Assembly: GCA_963204915.1 (NCBI GenBank)
Contig: CAUJHS010000067.1
Coordinates: forward strand, 27,728-91,727
Source of the DNA: Planctomycetota bacterium
GTDB taxonomy: Bacteria > Planctomycetota > Planctomycetia > Pirellulales > Pirellulaceae
Direction: 5' to 3'
Length of the DNA stretch: 64,000 nt
Shown: positions 18,040 through 27,120 of the stretch, in pieces
Layout: each line of letters opens with the position of its first letter
Position numbering within the stretch: position 1 is the first letter of the stretch
The notes under the pieces: generated by a model
What the model saw: the letters and a program-made list of their open reading frames with translations, nothing else
Told to the model about the DNA's origin: nothing
Database searches by the model: none
Program-made: the position numbers and the translations under genes

Positions 18040-18468
18040 TCAGCGCGCGTTGTTGCCGCCATGGGGCGATGTTGGATCGTCGTAAGGTACATAATCGCGA
18101 GAAAATGCGCCGCGAATCGCGCCCAGCAGCATGGCGAATAAGAGCGTTCCAAAAACGAGCGTGGCGACCAACGAAACGCCGAAATAGTCCCGCATCAAGA
18201 CCAACGCGGGAGGTTCATGGCTTTGGGGCGCGCGGCGACGCACGGGCCCCTGCGCTCCGATGCGGGACATTTCTTCGCGAAATGCACGCCAGTCGGCAAT
18301 CGCGGCACGGTCGCCGTAACTGCGAAACGTTGCGGCGCGTCCCCAGAACAGCCATCCTAGCAAGACCGCCATCCACGCGACGTAAAGCGCGAGCCCCACG
18401 ATCACGCCCCGCCGGGATAACGAGCGGCGATGCAAGTCCGACGATCGATCGCGGTCGCCATCGCTCAT
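18040..18468 (-). CDS. Hypothetical protein with two membrane helices
   Basis: A 142-residue protein with a charged N-terminus, a first membrane segment (GVIVGLALYVAWMAVLLGWLFW), a ~55-residue Arg-rich loop and a second membrane segment (VATLVFGTLLFAMLLGAI). No family recognised. Its start codon overlaps the stop of the amidohydrolase gene (18465-18468), so the two are translationally coupled. Confidence 0.65.
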   Translation of the reverse strand: MSDGDRDRSSDLHRRSLSRRGVIVGLALYVAWMAVLLGWLFWGRAATFRSYGDRAAIADWRAFREEMSRIGAQGPVRRRAPQSHEPPALVLMRDYFGVSLVATLVFGTLLFAMLLGAIRGAFSRDYVPYDDPTSPHGGNNAR

Positions 18469-19796
18469 GGGTTCTTCGGCGGCAGAAGTTCCCGCACGAC
18501 GGCGGTCATTGTCAACAGCCCCGTCGTGAGCGCTTCTTCGACATCCGGATAAAACAAGGGTGAATGAAGCGAAGGGGGTTCTTGCCCCAACTCTTTGAAA
18601 CGCGCCAAGCGACGCGCATCAACGGCGCCTAACCGGTACATAAGAATGGGCACGCCTTGTCGACCGTATTGACTGAAATCTTCGCCGCCCATGGTCGGTT
18701 GAGATTCGACCACGTTCTCGGCGCCCAACGTGGCGACGAACACTTTCGCCAGTCGTGTGGTCAGCGCATCATCGTTTCGTAGCGAAGGAGTGCCTTCCGA
18801 TACCTGGATTGTTGGTTCGGGCGCGTTCGCTCCGGCGGCGACCGCTTTCGCCTTGCGTTCGATGCCCTCGAGGATTTGCTTTCGCACTTCGTCGGAATAA
18901 CTGCGGACGGTCAATTGTAGGTGGCATGTGTCGCCAATGATGTTGTGTTTGGTTCCGCCGTGAATCGAACCCACGGTAATGACGGCGGGCTCACGCGGTT
19001 CGATTTCACGGCTGACGATGGTTTGGAGCGCCAACACCAGCTCGGCCGCCTGGACGATGGGGTCAATCGTCGTATGGGGGAAGGCGCCGTGTCCGCCTTT
19101 GCCGCGAACGGTAATATCGACGCTATCGACGTTGGCCATCGTATAACCGGCGCGCACTCCCACTTTGCCAGTAGCCAAGGTGGAGTCGACGTGCAGCGCC
19201 ACGGCGAAGTCGGGCTTGGGAAACTTCTCAAACAGGCCATCGGCGAGCAAGGCTGAGGCGCCCGCTCCGCGTTCTTCCGCGGGTTGTCCGACGAGCATGA
19301 CCGTTCCGCTCCAGGCGTCTTTGTGCGTCGCAAGATACCGCGCGACTCCGATCAGGTTCGTAATGTGCACGTCATGTCCACAGGCGTGCATCACCCCGAC
19401 GTCTTCTCCTGACTCGCCTTCGATGCGAACTTTTGAGGCGAAGACCAATTCCGTTTTCTCAGTCACGGGCAACGCATCCAGATCGGTGCGAAGCATGAGG
19501 GTCGGACCTTCGCCGTTTTTCATGACGCCCACGACGCCGTGCCCTCCGGCCTTGGCGCCCAAGTTGGCGTGAACCTCAAACCCGGCGTCCTGCCATTCCT
19601 TTGCCAGACGAGCCGCCGTCTGCTTCTCTTGGTAAGAGACTTCGGGATTGGCGTGAAAGTGCCGGTATAACTCGATGAGGGCAGGAAGTTCTTTGTCGGT
19701 CCACGCTTGCGGCGACTCGGCCGTGGCAAGATTCCCGCATGTGATAGCTAGCATTGCTAGCGGCAAAAGCGCCGCTCGATACATCGTTAATGGCAT
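18465..19796 (-). CDS. Exported M20-family amidohydrolase / carboxypeptidase
   Basis: A ~443-residue product with a signal peptide (ALLPLAMLAITCGNLATA) followed by an M20D amidohydrolase domain (N-acyl-amino-acid or hippurate hydrolase class). Metal ligands and catalytic residues are present: TDLDALPV, MHACGHDVHIT, PAEERGAG with the catalytic Glu, and GGEDFSQYG near the end. The dimerisation-domain motif GKGGHGAFPH is intact. It hydrolyses amide bonds of N-acylated amino acids outside the cytoplasm; substrate unknown. The start is 19796, with 19784 possible. It lies upstream of, and is coupled to, the small membrane protein at 18040. Confidence 0.9.
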   Translation of the reverse strand: MPLTMYRAALLPLAMLAITCGNLATAESPQAWTDKELPALIELYRHFHANPEVSYQEKQTAARLAKEWQDAGFEVHANLGAKAGGHGVVGVMKNGEGPTLMLRTDLDALPVTEKTELVFASKVRIEGESGEDVGVMHACGHDVHITNLIGVARYLATHKDAWSGTVMLVGQPAEERGAGASALLADGLFEKFPKPDFAVALHVDSTLATGKVGVRAGYTMANVDSVDITVRGKGGHGAFPHTTIDPIVQAAELVLALQTIVSREIEPREPAVITVGSIHGGTKHNIIGDTCHLQLTVRSYSDEVRKQILEGIERKAKAVAAGANAPEPTIQVSEGTPSLRNDDALTTRLAKVFVATLGAENVVESQPTMGGEDFSQYGRQGVPILMYRLGAVDARRLARFKELGQEPPSLHSPLFYPDVEEALTTGLLTMTAVVRELLPPKNP

Positions 19797-19896
19797 AGCA
19801 AATTTCCCAAGAAAGTTGCGGACAGGTCTTGCGAAATCCTGGTTTGCGATGAATAATCCATTTTCAATCATTCAGCGTTCTCAATCATCGCGGCAG

Positions 19897-19929
19897 GGCC
19901 AGGGAGTCATCACCCTGGCCTGTTTTTTT
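19897..19929 (+). terminator. Hairpin with T-run on the plus strand
   Basis: GGCCAGGG (19897-19904) pairs with CCCTGGCC (19913-19920), followed by seven Ts at 19923-19929. Both flanking genes run on the minus strand, where the hairpin lacks a downstream U tract. It may be an atypical rdgB terminator, or it may end an antisense transcript. Confidence 0.45.
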
Positions 19930-19938
19930 ATGCGCGAA

Positions 19939-20559
19939 TCACTCGGCGTTCGCCATGAGTTGCCGTAGTTGCGGTGCGATGCGTTGAAGCGCTCGTGCTC
20001 GATGGCTGATGGCGGCTTTTACCGCGGCGCCAAGCTCGGCGAAGGTCCGGTGGTATTCGAGAATCTCAAACAGCGGATCATAGCCAAAGCCGCCCGAGCC
20101 GACAGGCGTGAAGCGAATACGCCCGTAACATCGTCCTTCGCTTTCGGCACGCACGGCGCCGGTGGGATCGGCGAGTGCGGCGCGGCAAACGTAATGCGCC
20201 GTTCGCTGTTCCCAAGGAACTTGGCTTAACTCGTTCAACAGTTTCAGATTGTTGGACTCGTCCGTCGCGCCGGGGCCGGAGTAGCGAGCTGAGTGAACCC
20301 CCGGTCGGCCTTGAAGCGCATCGACCGCCAGACCACTGTCTTCGGCCAGGACCCAGTGATTTAAGTGACGGGCCTGATGCGACGCTTTGAGTTGAGCATT
20401 CTCGGCGAAAGTCGCGCCCGACTCTTCAACTTCGAGCGCGTGAGGAAAATCGTTGAGAATACGGAGGTCAAAGCCCATGGGGCCGACGAGATCAACCAAT
20501 TCTTGCCGCTTTTTGGCGTTATGGGTGCCAAGAACCAAGATCGGACGCGACGAAGCCAT
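19939..20559 (-). CDS. rdgB: Non-canonical purine NTP pyrophosphatase (RdgB/HAM1)
   Basis: A 206-residue cytoplasmic house-cleaning enzyme that hydrolyses ITP/XTP and their deoxy forms to monophosphates. The family start is clear: LVLGTHNAKKRQEL. The LAEDSGLAVDAL loop holds the metal-binding acidic residues, and GGFGYDPLFE plus the C-terminal SHRARAL (nucleobase contact) follow. Length and motif spacing are normal. It is a stand-alone minus-strand gene, ~115 bp from the next gene upstream. Confidence 0.95.
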   Translation of the reverse strand: MASSRPILVLGTHNAKKRQELVDLVGPMGFDLRILNDFPHALEVEESGATFAENAQLKASHQARHLNHWVLAEDSGLAVDALQGRPGVHSARYSGPGATDESNNLKLLNELSQVPWEQRTAHYVCRAALADPTGAVRAESEGRCYGRIRFTPVGSGGFGYDPLFEILEYHRTFAELGAAVKAAISHRARALQRIAPQLRQLMANAE

Positions 20560-20674
20560 AACCGTTCAGCCAACCGGGAGACGAAACCTATCGTGGCGAA
20601 CGCGCTGACGGCGCGTTCGCTGATAGTGTAACGCCTACAACGGCGGCGGACATCGGGCGCCCGCGCCTTGCTCG

Positions 20675-21790
20675 TTAGAATCGGAGTTGGCGGTTGCCTT
20701 CCGAGTACGCGGCTCCAATTGAGGTTCGCGGGGTCTCAACCGGCAGAGGTTGGGCGTCGAACGAGATGCCGTTCATCTTCCGCGGTTGCAGGGCAAGTTG
20801 GCCGCCCACGCCGGGCAACGAAGTTCGTTCGGCGCCGTAGGCCTGCATGATCTGCAACACCGTGGGGTTGATTTCGGTTTTCCCGTCGGGACGAGGCGTA
20901 CCCACCGTTTCAAAACTACCAATGGTGACGATGCTTTCATGCCGGTCATGGAACTCATAGGCTTCCACATTCTGCTTGCGCAAGGCAAGAGTCAACGCGT
21001 GAGCTTTCTCGGCGGCCTTGTCCAGTTCGTCGGTTACCTCCATCGTCGCCATCTTCTTGAGGTTCATGGTGCCTTGTCCACGAAACGTGGCGACGCGAAC
21101 CGAATACTTGCCCTTGCATTTGAGAAGGCTGTACTGCAGGTCTTTGTTCATGTCGACCACGAATTGGTCCAAGCCGCCCGAAACAAAGTACTCGGCCGGC
21201 AGCAAAGGGTTCCGCGTGGCGAAGGCAGCGCCCATCGGGCCGCGTTTGCGTTTTTCCGGATCAGTCGAAACCGTACGGTACAGTTCGCGCAAGCCCGAAA
21301 AGCGTTGCGACGACTGACCACGGCGGCGCAGGTCCAGGCATGCGGGACGCGCGTATTTGAGTTTTTCCAAAGTCTTATCGAGATTCGGATCTTCAACCGA
21401 GGGAAAATCGCCAACTAACACCGCGACTGCGTCATACCTCGCCGCGGTTCGGTAACGCATTTGCTTCGGGTTGCCTTCCGGGTCGTAGCCAATACCGGGG
21501 ACAGGCTGGGTGAAATCATAGGTTTGACGGTGCGTGTACGCCGATAGATTCATCCCCGTGCGCAATTCCTGCACCAATTCACGGGCTTGTTGTTCGGCAT
21601 GTTCGCCGGAAAAACTCGCAGCCAGAATGAGCCACGGACCATTTTCTTTGGTCAGGCGGTAAGCGGCGTTGGGATCGGCATCGACGCGTTTGAAGGGAAG
21701 CAGCGTTTCCCACGGGGGCGCCGCCGTTACGGTCGTCGCCAGTCCAAGAACGCCAACCACAATCGCAATTCGCAAGCCACTTCGCACCAT
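20675..21790 (-). CDS. Exported protein of unknown function, SPOR-like features
   Basis: A ~371-residue product with a signal peptide (IAIVVGVLGLATTVTAAPP) and no recognised enzymatic motif. The stretch WLILAASFSGEHAEQQARE looks like the start of a SPOR-type peptidoglycan-binding domain, and a second similar stretch (KYSVRVATFRGQG, then ALTLALRKQNVEAYEF) suggests two such repeats. If correct, the protein would sit in the envelope near peptidoglycan, which many planctomycetes have in small amounts. AAGGAG lies 6 bp before the ATG at 21790; the ATG at 21796 touches it and is unlikely to be used. Confidence 0.65.
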   Translation of the reverse strand: MVRSGLRIAIVVGVLGLATTVTAAPPWETLLPFKRVDADPNAAYRLTKENGPWLILAASFSGEHAEQQARELVQELRTGMNLSAYTHRQTYDFTQPVPGIGYDPEGNPKQMRYRTAARYDAVAVLVGDFPSVEDPNLDKTLEKLKYARPACLDLRRRGQSSQRFSGLRELYRTVSTDPEKRKRGPMGAAFATRNPLLPAEYFVSGGLDQFVVDMNKDLQYSLLKCKGKYSVRVATFRGQGTMNLKKMATMEVTDELDKAAEKAHALTLALRKQNVEAYEFHDRHESIVTIGSFETVGTPRPDGKTEINPTVLQIMQAYGAERTSLPGVGGQLALQPRKMNGISFDAQPLPVETPRTSIGAAYSEGNRQLRF

Positions 21791-22090
21791 GCGCATCTCC
21801 TTTGGAACAATTACCCCGCCACGCGCCGCGAAGTTTGCCCCATCGCGGCGAGCGACCTGCGAGTCGATGGAATTCGACCCGAAGAGAGAAGGAGGAGGAT
21901 ATTAGCGTGGGATAACGCCCGTCGGAAGGCCAATTCCATCCCGCAGGCGCCGCTTTTCCGGCGTTTGCATGCGGGCCGCAGATTTGTTCTCGAAAAATAC
22001 TTGCGTTTTTTCGATCGCGCCGATTATCCTAAACAAAGGCCAGCGGAGTGTTGCATTTCGGAACAGGCGTGTAGGCCGTAGGAGTTATCC

Positions 22091-22999
22091 ATGAACGTTG
22101 ATTTTTCGCGACTGCTTACTTCTCGATTCGCCGCGCTGGGGGCAGTCGCCGTCCTGGCGGTTGCTTCCGTTACACCGGCCCATGGCGAACGTCGCGCCGC
22201 ATCGCGCGCTCCTGCGGAACCCGCGGTCGAGGTGGAATTGTTTGCCGCGATGGAAGCCGGCGAAGTGGATGTCAAACTGATTCCGAAAGACGCCAAGGGC
22301 GGCAACTTGCTCATTACGAATAAGACCGACAAGCCATTGAAGATCGCCTTGCCGGAAGCGTTTGCTGGCGTGCCCATTTTGGCGCAGTTTGGCGGCGGCG
22401 GCTTTGGCGGTGGCGGCGGCGGCTTTGGCGGCGGCGGCGGCGGACTTGGCGGCGGCGGACAAGGTTTTGGCGGCGGCGGTGGTGGTCAAGGTCTCGGCGG
22501 CGGACTGGGCGGCGGCGGCGGCTTTGGCGGCGGTGGTATTGGTGGCGGCGGCGGTGGGTTCGGCGGCGGCGGCGGTGGAATCGGCGGCGGCGGCGGTTTC
22601 TTCAATGTCGCCCCCGAAAAAACGGGAAAAATCAAAGTCACCACCGTTTGCTTGGAGCATGGCAAAGACGATCCTAATCCGCGGATGGCGTACACCATTG
22701 TTCCGTTGAAGTCGTTCAAAGATGATCCCCAGGTATATGAAATTTGCGCTATGTTGGGGCGTGGCGAAGTTGACCAAGCCTCGGCTCAAGCCGCGGCTTG
22801 GCATTTGACCGACAAGATGAGTTTCCAAGAGTTGGCGAATAAGATCGGCGTGAAGCATCTCAATGGTTCGGTCGAGCCGTTTTTCGCGCCCGAGCAAGTC
22901 GTGCGAGGATCACTCATCGTGCAGGAAGCGGGCCGTCGTGCGGACGTACGGGCCACAGCGACCGCGGCTCGCAAGACCGAGTCGCTCAGCCAACAGTAG
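22091..22999 (+). CDS. Exported Gly-rich protein (unknown)
   Basis: A 302-residue product with a signal peptide (ending near THE PAHGE site, residue ~32), a ~70-residue N-terminal domain, a Gly tract of roughly 70 residues (22387-22600) made of GGGGF/GGGGI/GGGGQ units, and a C-terminal domain of ~125 residues. The tract is encoded by GGC/GGT repeats and so is prone to length change. The folded parts read as one interrupted domain (ITNKTDKPLKIALPEAFAGV before, KIKVTTVCLEHGKDDPNPR after), suggesting that the Gly tract was inserted into a loop. The ATG at 22091 has a GGAG 7 bp ahead and the gene ends in a strong terminator. Function unknown. Confidence 0.75.
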   Translation: MNVDFSRLLTSRFAALGAVAVLAVASVTPAHGERRAASRAPAEPAVEVELFAAMEAGEVDVKLIPKDAKGGNLLITNKTDKPLKIALPEAFAGVPILAQFGGGGFGGGGGGFGGGGGGLGGGGQGFGGGGGGQGLGGGLGGGGGFGGGGIGGGGGGFGGGGGGIGGGGGFFNVAPEKTGKIKVTTVCLEHGKDDPNPRMAYTIVPLKSFKDDPQVYEICAMLGRGEVDQASAQAAAWHLTDKMSFQELANKIGVKHLNGSVEPFFAPEQVVRGSLIVQEAGRRADVRATATAARKTESLSQQ

Positions 23000-23372
23000 A
23001 CGCGGCCGTTGCAACCGTTCTCGCGGCTCTCATTGAAAACAGCTAGCCCGGACGATTGAATCGTTCGGGTTTTTTTGTGCCGCGGCAAGTCACGCAGGGC
23101 GACGTATTTTCATGCAAGTCGTTGTCTTGGTTTTTTCTTCTGTATTTTAATTCATATTTATCTCTTTTCTTTAATCCAATGTTGGGCGTCGGCAGGCAAA
23201 GTTTCGGCATTTTGGGAATCGCCATTCGCGCCGCTGGCTGTTTTTAAAGCTTTCTCAGATAAGGCTTTACGCGGGTTGTCGCTTGATTGCTATTCTCGGC
23301 GCGGAAAGATTAGGTATAGTTAACCGTTGATCGATTTCCTCAGCGGGCGGCCAAGCGCCGCATTGTTACTTA
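23000..23372. other. Intergenic region before phoH
   Basis: This 373 bp gap contains the terminator at 23047-23076 and then an AT-rich stretch (~23130-23180) with no gene. TATAGT at ~23318 is a possible -10 element for phoH, but no matching -35 was found at good spacing. Confidence 0.4.
23047..23076 (+). terminator. Rho-independent terminator after the Gly-rich protein
   Basis: CCCGGACGAT (23047-23056) pairs with ATCGTTCGGG (23060-23069), a 10 bp stem with one wobble, followed by a run of seven Ts. Confidence 0.85.
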
Positions 23373-24341
23373 ATGAACGAAGCGACCATTGCGCTGGTCG
23401 AGCCGGACTTGGTATTGTCCCTGTTTGGGCCTCGCGATCAGCATGTGCGAAAAGTCCAAGACGCGTTCGGCGTAACGGTGACCCATCGGAACGGAAAGGT
23501 GCACGTCTCCGGCGAGGAATCGGCCGTGACCCGTGCGACCGCAGCGCTGGAGCGGCTCAAAATGTTAGTCCAGCGCCAGCGCGACTTGGCCCCCGAACAG
23601 GTCGATGAAGTGCTGTCGGTTTTGCGCGGAGATGCTTCTGGCGGAGAACAGCCGCCCATTGAGGTGATTTATGGCGGTCGGCGCATCGGCCCCCGCACGC
23701 CAGGCCAGGCGAAGTACATCGAGGCAATCCGCAAGCACGAGATGGTTTTCGCCGTAGGTCCGGCCGGAACGGGCAAGACCTACTTGGCGGTCGCGCTGGC
23801 GGTCGAGGCGCTCAAGAATCGCACAATCCGAAAAATCGTTCTCGTGCGCCCCGCCGTGGAAGCTGGCGAGCGTTTGGGATTTCTTCCCGGAGATTTGCAG
23901 GCCAAGATCAACCCCTATTTGCGGCCTCTGCTCGACGCCCTGCATGAGATGATCGACCACGATCAAATCAAACGTTTGATGGAGCAGGATGTCATCGAGG
24001 TGATCCCGCTGGCCTACATGCGTGGCCGTACGCTGAACGAAGCGTTCATCATTCTCGATGAAGCGCAAAACACCACCGTCGCGCAAATGAAAATGTTCCT
24101 GACGCGCATGGGCTCGGGCTCGCGAATTGTCGTGTCGGGCGACCATACGCAAGTGGATTTGCCGCACGATGCGCGCAGCGGACTGGCCGACGCGCTGTCG
24201 CGGCTCAAGGGGATCAAAGGAATCAAAGTCGTTCGATTGACCGGCGACGACATTGTCCGCCATCGTTTGGTGCAGGAGATTGTTCAGGCCTATGACGACG
24301 GCCCCAGAAAACGACGCGGAGGCGTCTCTGGCGGCGGTTAG
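23373..24341 (+). CDS. phoH: PhoH-like ATPase
   Basis: The 322-residue product has an N-terminal KH-like RNA-binding region (~10-75) and a PhoH ATPase core. Walker A is GPAGTGKT at 129-136, Walker B is FIILDEAQN with D229/E230, and SGDHTQVDLP forms the sensor. PhoH/YbeZ proteins are RNA-associated ATPases or helicases that work with the endoribonuclease YbeY. Here it heads an operon with pgpH-like and ybeY genes, a gene order known from many bacteria. Start ATG at 23373; the next gene starts 13 bp after its stop. Confidence 0.94.
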   Translation: MNEATIALVEPDLVLSLFGPRDQHVRKVQDAFGVTVTHRNGKVHVSGEESAVTRATAALERLKMLVQRQRDLAPEQVDEVLSVLRGDASGGEQPPIEVIYGGRRIGPRTPGQAKYIEAIRKHEMVFAVGPAGTGKTYLAVALAVEALKNRTIRKIVLVRPAVEAGERLGFLPGDLQAKINPYLRPLLDALHEMIDHDQIKRLMEQDVIEVIPLAYMRGRTLNEAFIILDEAQNTTVAQMKMFLTRMGSGSRIVVSGDHTQVDLPHDARSGLADALSRLKGIKGIKVVRLTGDDIVRHRLVQEIVQAYDDGPRKRRGGVSGGG

Positions 24342-24354
24342 ACCGTAGCAAATC

Positions 24355-26658
24355 ATGACGACTTCGGGTATCTACAAGCGTCGACAGCCGCCTAAACGAG
24401 GCGGAAGTTTAGAACTTCCGCCGCATCGAATGACGCGACTTGCGCAAATCCTGCGCCGGCGGAGCGTCGTGTTGCGATTGCTGATATGCGTCGTTTCCAT
24501 CGCCGCCATGTGCGTGATCACGCGCGCCTGGGAGCCGCCGTTCGCCTGGCGTACGCGCTCCGTTCCTTTGCGCGACCTGACGGCCCGGGTCGAGTTTTCG
24601 GTCATCGATCTTGATGCGACCCGGCGCGCCGAAGACAAAGCACGACGCGATGTGATCGCCCGTTATGTCAACGATCCGCAATTGCTGGATGAATTGCAGC
24701 ACGTGCTCATTGACAAGGTGTTTCAACTCGTTTCGGCGCCGACGTATGCAGATGTCGATAAAACCGTTTGGAATGAGTTTTTCGCCGTGGCCGAACAGTC
24801 GGTTCCTCCGGACGAAAAGGCGCGTGAACAAGCTTATACGCAACTTCGCGAAGCGCTCAGCGGCGACGCCGAACTAAATGGCTTGAAAACCGCCGTTGGC
24901 GCCGCCTTGGGCACTTTCCGCCGAAGCGGCTTGCTGGACAAGATGGGGCATGAGCCAGAACAAGGCAGCCACGTTGAAATCTTGGTGCATCCGCCGGGGA
25001 TCGTCGACGAGGCGGAGCGGTACGCTGTAGAGCAAGTTCGCATTCCCGAAGTGCAAAAAACCTTGCGGGATCGGTTGAAAGCCGAATTGCAAAAACAATA
25101 CATGGATCCCGCGCAAGCCGAGCAGGCGGCGCAACGCTTTTTTGAGTTTCTCGGCCCGCGATTACCCACGACGCTTACATTCAACCAAGAGGCCACCGAA
25201 GCTGCGGCTAAACAGGCCGCCTCGAAGGTTGAGCCCCGCTTAACCACCTACGCGCCAGGCGACAAGCTTAAAGATATTCGCGCGGGAAGCCCGCTCACGG
25301 AGAACGACCGCAAGCTCTTACAAGCCGAGTACGATGCGATGGTCGGCCAAATGAGCATTCAGGAAAAGCTCATACGAGTTGGCGCGAATGTGGGCATGTA
25401 CGTGGCGTTGTATATCTTATGCGGCTTTTACATGCTGCGCCGCGAACCGCAATCGGTGGAGAACTTCCGTTCGCTGATCATCTTGTTGAGTTTTGTGGTC
25501 GTGACCGTGGCCTTGGCCTGGATCGCATCCACCGACAATTGGCGTTTGGAGCTTGTTCCGATGCTGGTCTTCGGGATGACGCTGACCATCGCCTACCGGC
25601 AGGAGCTGTCGTTGCTGCTCTCGGCCGCGGTGGCGCTGATTGTGGTCCTCACGTTAGGACTGGGGTTGGCGGAGTTTGTGATTTTGCAAGCCGGCGTCGC
25701 CGCTTCGATACTCACGCTCCACCGTGTACGCACCCGAACCAAGTTGATCTATGTAGGGTTGTGGGCCGCGGTTGCTGTGACGATGACCGCAGCGGGCGTC
25801 CACATTGTGGCGGGAGAAACGCCATCGAAGCCACTCGTGTTTGACTCGCTGTGGTTTGGTTTTTCCGCGGTATTGGCTGGCGTGTTAATTACGGGGGTTT
25901 TGCCATTTATTGAGTCCATCTTCGACGTGCAAACCGACCTGAGTTTGCTGGAGCTGGGCGATCAAACGCACCCGCTATTGCAGGAATTAGTGCGACGCGC
26001 GCCGGGCACCTACAACCATTCCATCAACGTCGCTTCGATTGCGGAGGCCGCCGCCGAGTCGATTGGCGCGAATGGTTTGCTCGTGCGCGTAGGCGCCTAC
26101 TTCCACGACATCGGCAAGATGCTCAAGCCGGCGTACTTTGTTGAAAATCAAAGCACGCTTGGCGGTAACCGGCACGATGCGCTCGCTCCCGCCATGAGCA
26201 CGCTTGTGATTATCGCCCATGTGAAGGACGGCGCGGAAATGGCGCGCCAGCATCACCTTCCTCAACGGGTGATCGACTTTATCGAACAACACCATGGCAC
26301 CACGCTGGTGGAGTATTTCTATCGTCAGGCTAGCCGGCAAAGTGAAAGCAACCCGGACGCCGCCGAGGTGGATGAAAGCAACTTTCGTTACCCGGGCCCG
26401 AAACCGCAAACGAAAGAGGCTGCGGTCATGATGTTGTCCGACGCGGTAGAGAGCGCAAGCCGCGCCCTGAGCGATCCGGCGCCGGCGCGCATCGAAAACC
26501 TGGTCGAAGAAATCGCCATGAAGCGGCTCCTGGATGGCCAGTTCGACGAATGCGGGCTTACCCTCGAAGAGCTGCGCACCGTGCAGAACAGCTTGATTAA
26601 GTCGCTAACCGCCGTGTATCACGGCCGGGTGAAGTACCCCGATCAGCAAACCGCATGA
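24355..26658 (+). CDS. pgpH: 7TM-HD phosphohydrolase, PgpH-like
   Basis: A 767-residue membrane protein with an N-terminal helix (~40-58), a ~300-residue extracytoplasmic 7TMR-HDED domain, seven clustered membrane helices (~345-520) and a cytoplasmic HD domain (~540-720). HD motifs: PGTYNHSINVA, YFHDIGKM (H584, D585), and a downstream HHGTTLVEYFY. The family member PgpH hydrolyses cyclic di-AMP to pApA. That this protein does so is inferred from architecture, and the window shows no cyclic di-AMP synthase. Its stop overlaps the ybeY start by 4 bp, so the three genes form a tight operon. Confidence 0.92.
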   Translation: MTTSGIYKRRQPPKRGGSLELPPHRMTRLAQILRRRSVVLRLLICVVSIAAMCVITRAWEPPFAWRTRSVPLRDLTARVEFSVIDLDATRRAEDKARRDVIARYVNDPQLLDELQHVLIDKVFQLVSAPTYADVDKTVWNEFFAVAEQSVPPDEKAREQAYTQLREALSGDAELNGLKTAVGAALGTFRRSGLLDKMGHEPEQGSHVEILVHPPGIVDEAERYAVEQVRIPEVQKTLRDRLKAELQKQYMDPAQAEQAAQRFFEFLGPRLPTTLTFNQEATEAAAKQAASKVEPRLTTYAPGDKLKDIRAGSPLTENDRKLLQAEYDAMVGQMSIQEKLIRVGANVGMYVALYILCGFYMLRREPQSVENFRSLIILLSFVVVTVALAWIASTDNWRLELVPMLVFGMTLTIAYRQELSLLLSAAVALIVVLTLGLGLAEFVILQAGVAASILTLHRVRTRTKLIYVGLWAAVAVTMTAAGVHIVAGETPSKPLVFDSLWFGFSAVLAGVLITGVLPFIESIFDVQTDLSLLELGDQTHPLLQELVRRAPGTYNHSINVASIAEAAAESIGANGLLVRVGAYFHDIGKMLKPAYFVENQSTLGGNRHDALAPAMSTLVIIAHVKDGAEMARQHHLPQRVIDFIEQHHGTTLVEYFYRQASRQSESNPDAAEVDESNFRYPGPKPQTKEAAVMMLSDAVESASRALSDPAPARIENLVEEIAMKRLLDGQFDECGLTLEELRTVQNSLIKSLTAVYHGRVKYPDQQTA

Positions 26659-27095
26659 TCCAAGTTGATGTCGCGAATCGCCAGGACTTGTTGACGTTGG
26701 ATCGGTCGCGTTTGGTCGAAGCAGTACGCGCCGTATTGCATGCGGGTGGGGTCACGAAGGCGACGGTCAGCGTTGCAATTGTCGACGACCCCGAGATCCA
26801 CCGACTCAATCGGGTCCATCTTCAACACGATTATCCTACCGATGTTCTGAGTTTTCTTCTGGATGACGCCGACGGTGTGGACGGGGAAATTGTAGTAAGC
26901 GCTGAAACGGCGCTGATTTCCGCGGCGCGCTATGGATGGTCGCCCTTTGACGAGTTGTTGTACTACGTCGTGCATGGCGCCCTTCATCTCATTGGCTACG
27001 ACGATCAAACCCCCGACGCGCTATCGCTCATGCGCGAGCGTGAGGATCAGATTCTCGCCCAGCTGGGACATCCGGAAATCAAGCGAGATGCGTAA
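26655..27095 (+). CDS. ybeY: Endoribonuclease YbeY (rRNA maturation)
   Basis: A 146-residue protein of the UPF0054/YbeY family, a metal-dependent endoribonuclease needed for 16S rRNA 3'-end processing and ribosome quality control. TDVLSFLLDD is the family's central strand. The metal site reads HGALHLIGYDDQT (H107, H111, D117), while the usual motif is HGxLHLxGYDH; the third His is replaced by Asp117. The replacement could still bind a metal. Start overlaps the pgpH stop by 4 bp, so translation is coupled. Confidence 0.9.
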   Translation: MIQVDVANRQDLLTLDRSRLVEAVRAVLHAGGVTKATVSVAIVDDPEIHRLNRVHLQHDYPTDVLSFLLDDADGVDGEIVVSAETALISAARYGWSPFDELLYYVVHGALHLIGYDDQTPDALSLMREREDQILAQLGHPEIKRDA

Positions 27096-27120
27096 AGCCC
27101 CGCGAGCACGCCGCCACCGC

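Noticed and set aside
22085..22897. 270-codon Ala-rich minus-strand frame
   Set aside because: Antisense of the Gly-rich tract (GGC reads as GCC = Ala).
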